Below the pieces are notes generated by a model. It was not told the origin of the DNA. It did not search any database and saw only the letters and a list, made by a program, of their open reading frames with translations. From contig DAIDHE010000164.1 in assembly GCA_027459775.1 (NCBI GenBank), forward strand, positions 1 to 34,241: a stretch of DNA of 34,241 nt. Direction: 5' to 3'. Made by a program: the position numbers and the translations under genes. Of this stretch, positions 33,850 to 34,241 are shown one piece after another (positions within the stretch are counted from its first letter, which is position 1; each line of letters starts with the position of its first letter). Source of the DNA: Planctomycetales bacterium. Its GTDB lineage: Bacteria > Planctomycetota > Planctomycetia > Isosphaerales > Isosphaeraceae.

Positions 33850-34241
33850 TCACTCGTCGGGATCAATTCCAGCGGCACGCAACCGCGCCGCCAATCGCTC
33901 CGCGCGGCGCCGCTCAGCGTCCCGCTCCACGGCAATCTCATCTCGCTCCACCGCAATCTCGTCTCGCTCCACCGCAATCTCGTCTCGCTCCGACGCGATC
34001 TCATCGCGCTCCACCGCAATCTCGTCGCGCTCCACCGCAATCTCGTCACGCTCGCGGGCCGCCGCGTTCCGCTGGATTCGCATCTCTTGATAGGTCAAAA
34101 ACGGCTGACCATCGGGGTCGCGAATCACCAGCTCGGGCCCGTCGAGCTCGAAACGCACCCTCAAACGCGGGCTCGTCCAGCCGTTCATTTCTGGGATCGG
34201 CGCCAGCTTCTCGCCCGAGCGGTTAAATCCCTTGAGACCAA
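33850..34241 (-). CDS. Uma2-family protein, copy 3, C-terminal part with repeat coiled coil
   Basis: The frame is open at the window edge, so the N-terminus and nuclease core lie outside. The visible part starts at GLKGFNRSGEKLAPIPEMNG and matches copies 1 and 2 through FLTYQEMRI. Then it carries six ERDEIA(V/S) heptads, followed by ERDAERRRAERLAARLRAAG. The repeats form a highly charged helix, likely a coiled coil. Copy 1 has a single ERDAE unit at this place and copy 2 none, so the array is the main difference among the paralogues. Confidence 0.9.
   Translation of the reverse strand, partial: GLKGFNRSGEKLAPIPEMNGWTSPRLRVRFELDGPELVIRDPDGQPFLTYQEMRIQRNAAARERDEIAVERDEIAVERDEIASERDEIAVERDEIAVERDEIAVERDAERRRAERLAARLRAAGIDPDE
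33928..34053 (-). repeat. 21-bp minisatellite, six copies, encoding ERDEIA(V/S)
   Basis: Six in-frame 21-bp units encode ERDEIAV five times and ERDEIAS once. On the plus strand they read as repeated CGCTCCACCGCAATCTCGTC with a few substitutions. The unit length is a multiple of three, so gain or loss of units keeps the frame. Confidence 0.93.

Noticed and set aside
33928..34053. CRISPR array
   Set aside because: The 21-bp units are contiguous, without spacers, and lie in frame inside a coding sequence; this is a coding minisatellite.

Overview
The window looks like chromosomal DNA from a planctomycete, most likely near the Isosphaeraceae. This is an inference from gene content: high-GC coding DNA, two DUF1559 pseudopilin-like proteins with the H-x9-DG signature, a DUF1573 protein, three Uma2-family genes, a Ser/Thr kinase with an N-terminal MshEN-like segment, a degenerate Hint protein, and a VWA/MoxR/DUF58 cluster. 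No rRNA, tRNA, CRISPR array, insertion sequence or phage gene was recognised.

Layout. 1-1117 (+): the end of a DUF1559 gene followed by a small Cys-rich secreted protein. 1292-6352 (-): a membrane metallophosphoesterase overlapping a PAS/GAF/receiver regulator, then a secreted HEAT/degenerate-Hint protein. 6517-11125 (+): an extended -10 promoter, a second Cys-rich secreted protein with a frameshifted 5' end, a LolA-like membrane-anchored protein, a C39-like Cys peptidase broken by one in-frame TGA, a DUF1573 protein and a complete DUF1559 protein. The last four are packed like an operon, with GTGA and ATGA stop/start overlaps. 11347-13673 (+): two secreted planctomycete-type proteins. 13641-16964 (-): a secreted alpha/alpha-toroid protein with a CxxCH motif, a Uma2 gene and a Ser/Thr kinase with a receiver-like tail. 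17375-21951: a small conserved protein, gltX, miaA (-) and a pyrophosphate-type phosphofructokinase. 23214 down to 20662 (-): an M48 metallopeptidase frame lacking a stop where one is expected, preceded by a small Rieske protein. 23746-30388 (+): an NHL-repeat lipoprotein, a 1029-aa VWA/GATase-like membrane protein, MoxR, a small membrane protein, a DUF58 protein and a 42-aa single-TM microprotein. 30389-31391: about 1 kb with no convincing gene but a 27-bp tandem repeat. 31392-34241: a GT39-like membrane glycosyltransferase and a tandem pair of Uma2 genes, one carrying a 21-bp repeat array encoding a coiled coil.

The best candidate for an undescribed system is the 6.5-11.1 kb cassette: Cys-rich exported protein, LolA-like protein, stand-alone exported C39-like peptidase, DUF1573 and pseudopilin-like DUF1559. 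A DUF1559/Cys-rich pair also occurs at the left edge. The parts suggest export and surface assembly or maturation of Cys-rich proteins, but that function is inference. Two genes of the cassette carry apparent lesions, so this copy may be decaying, or the sequence may contain errors.
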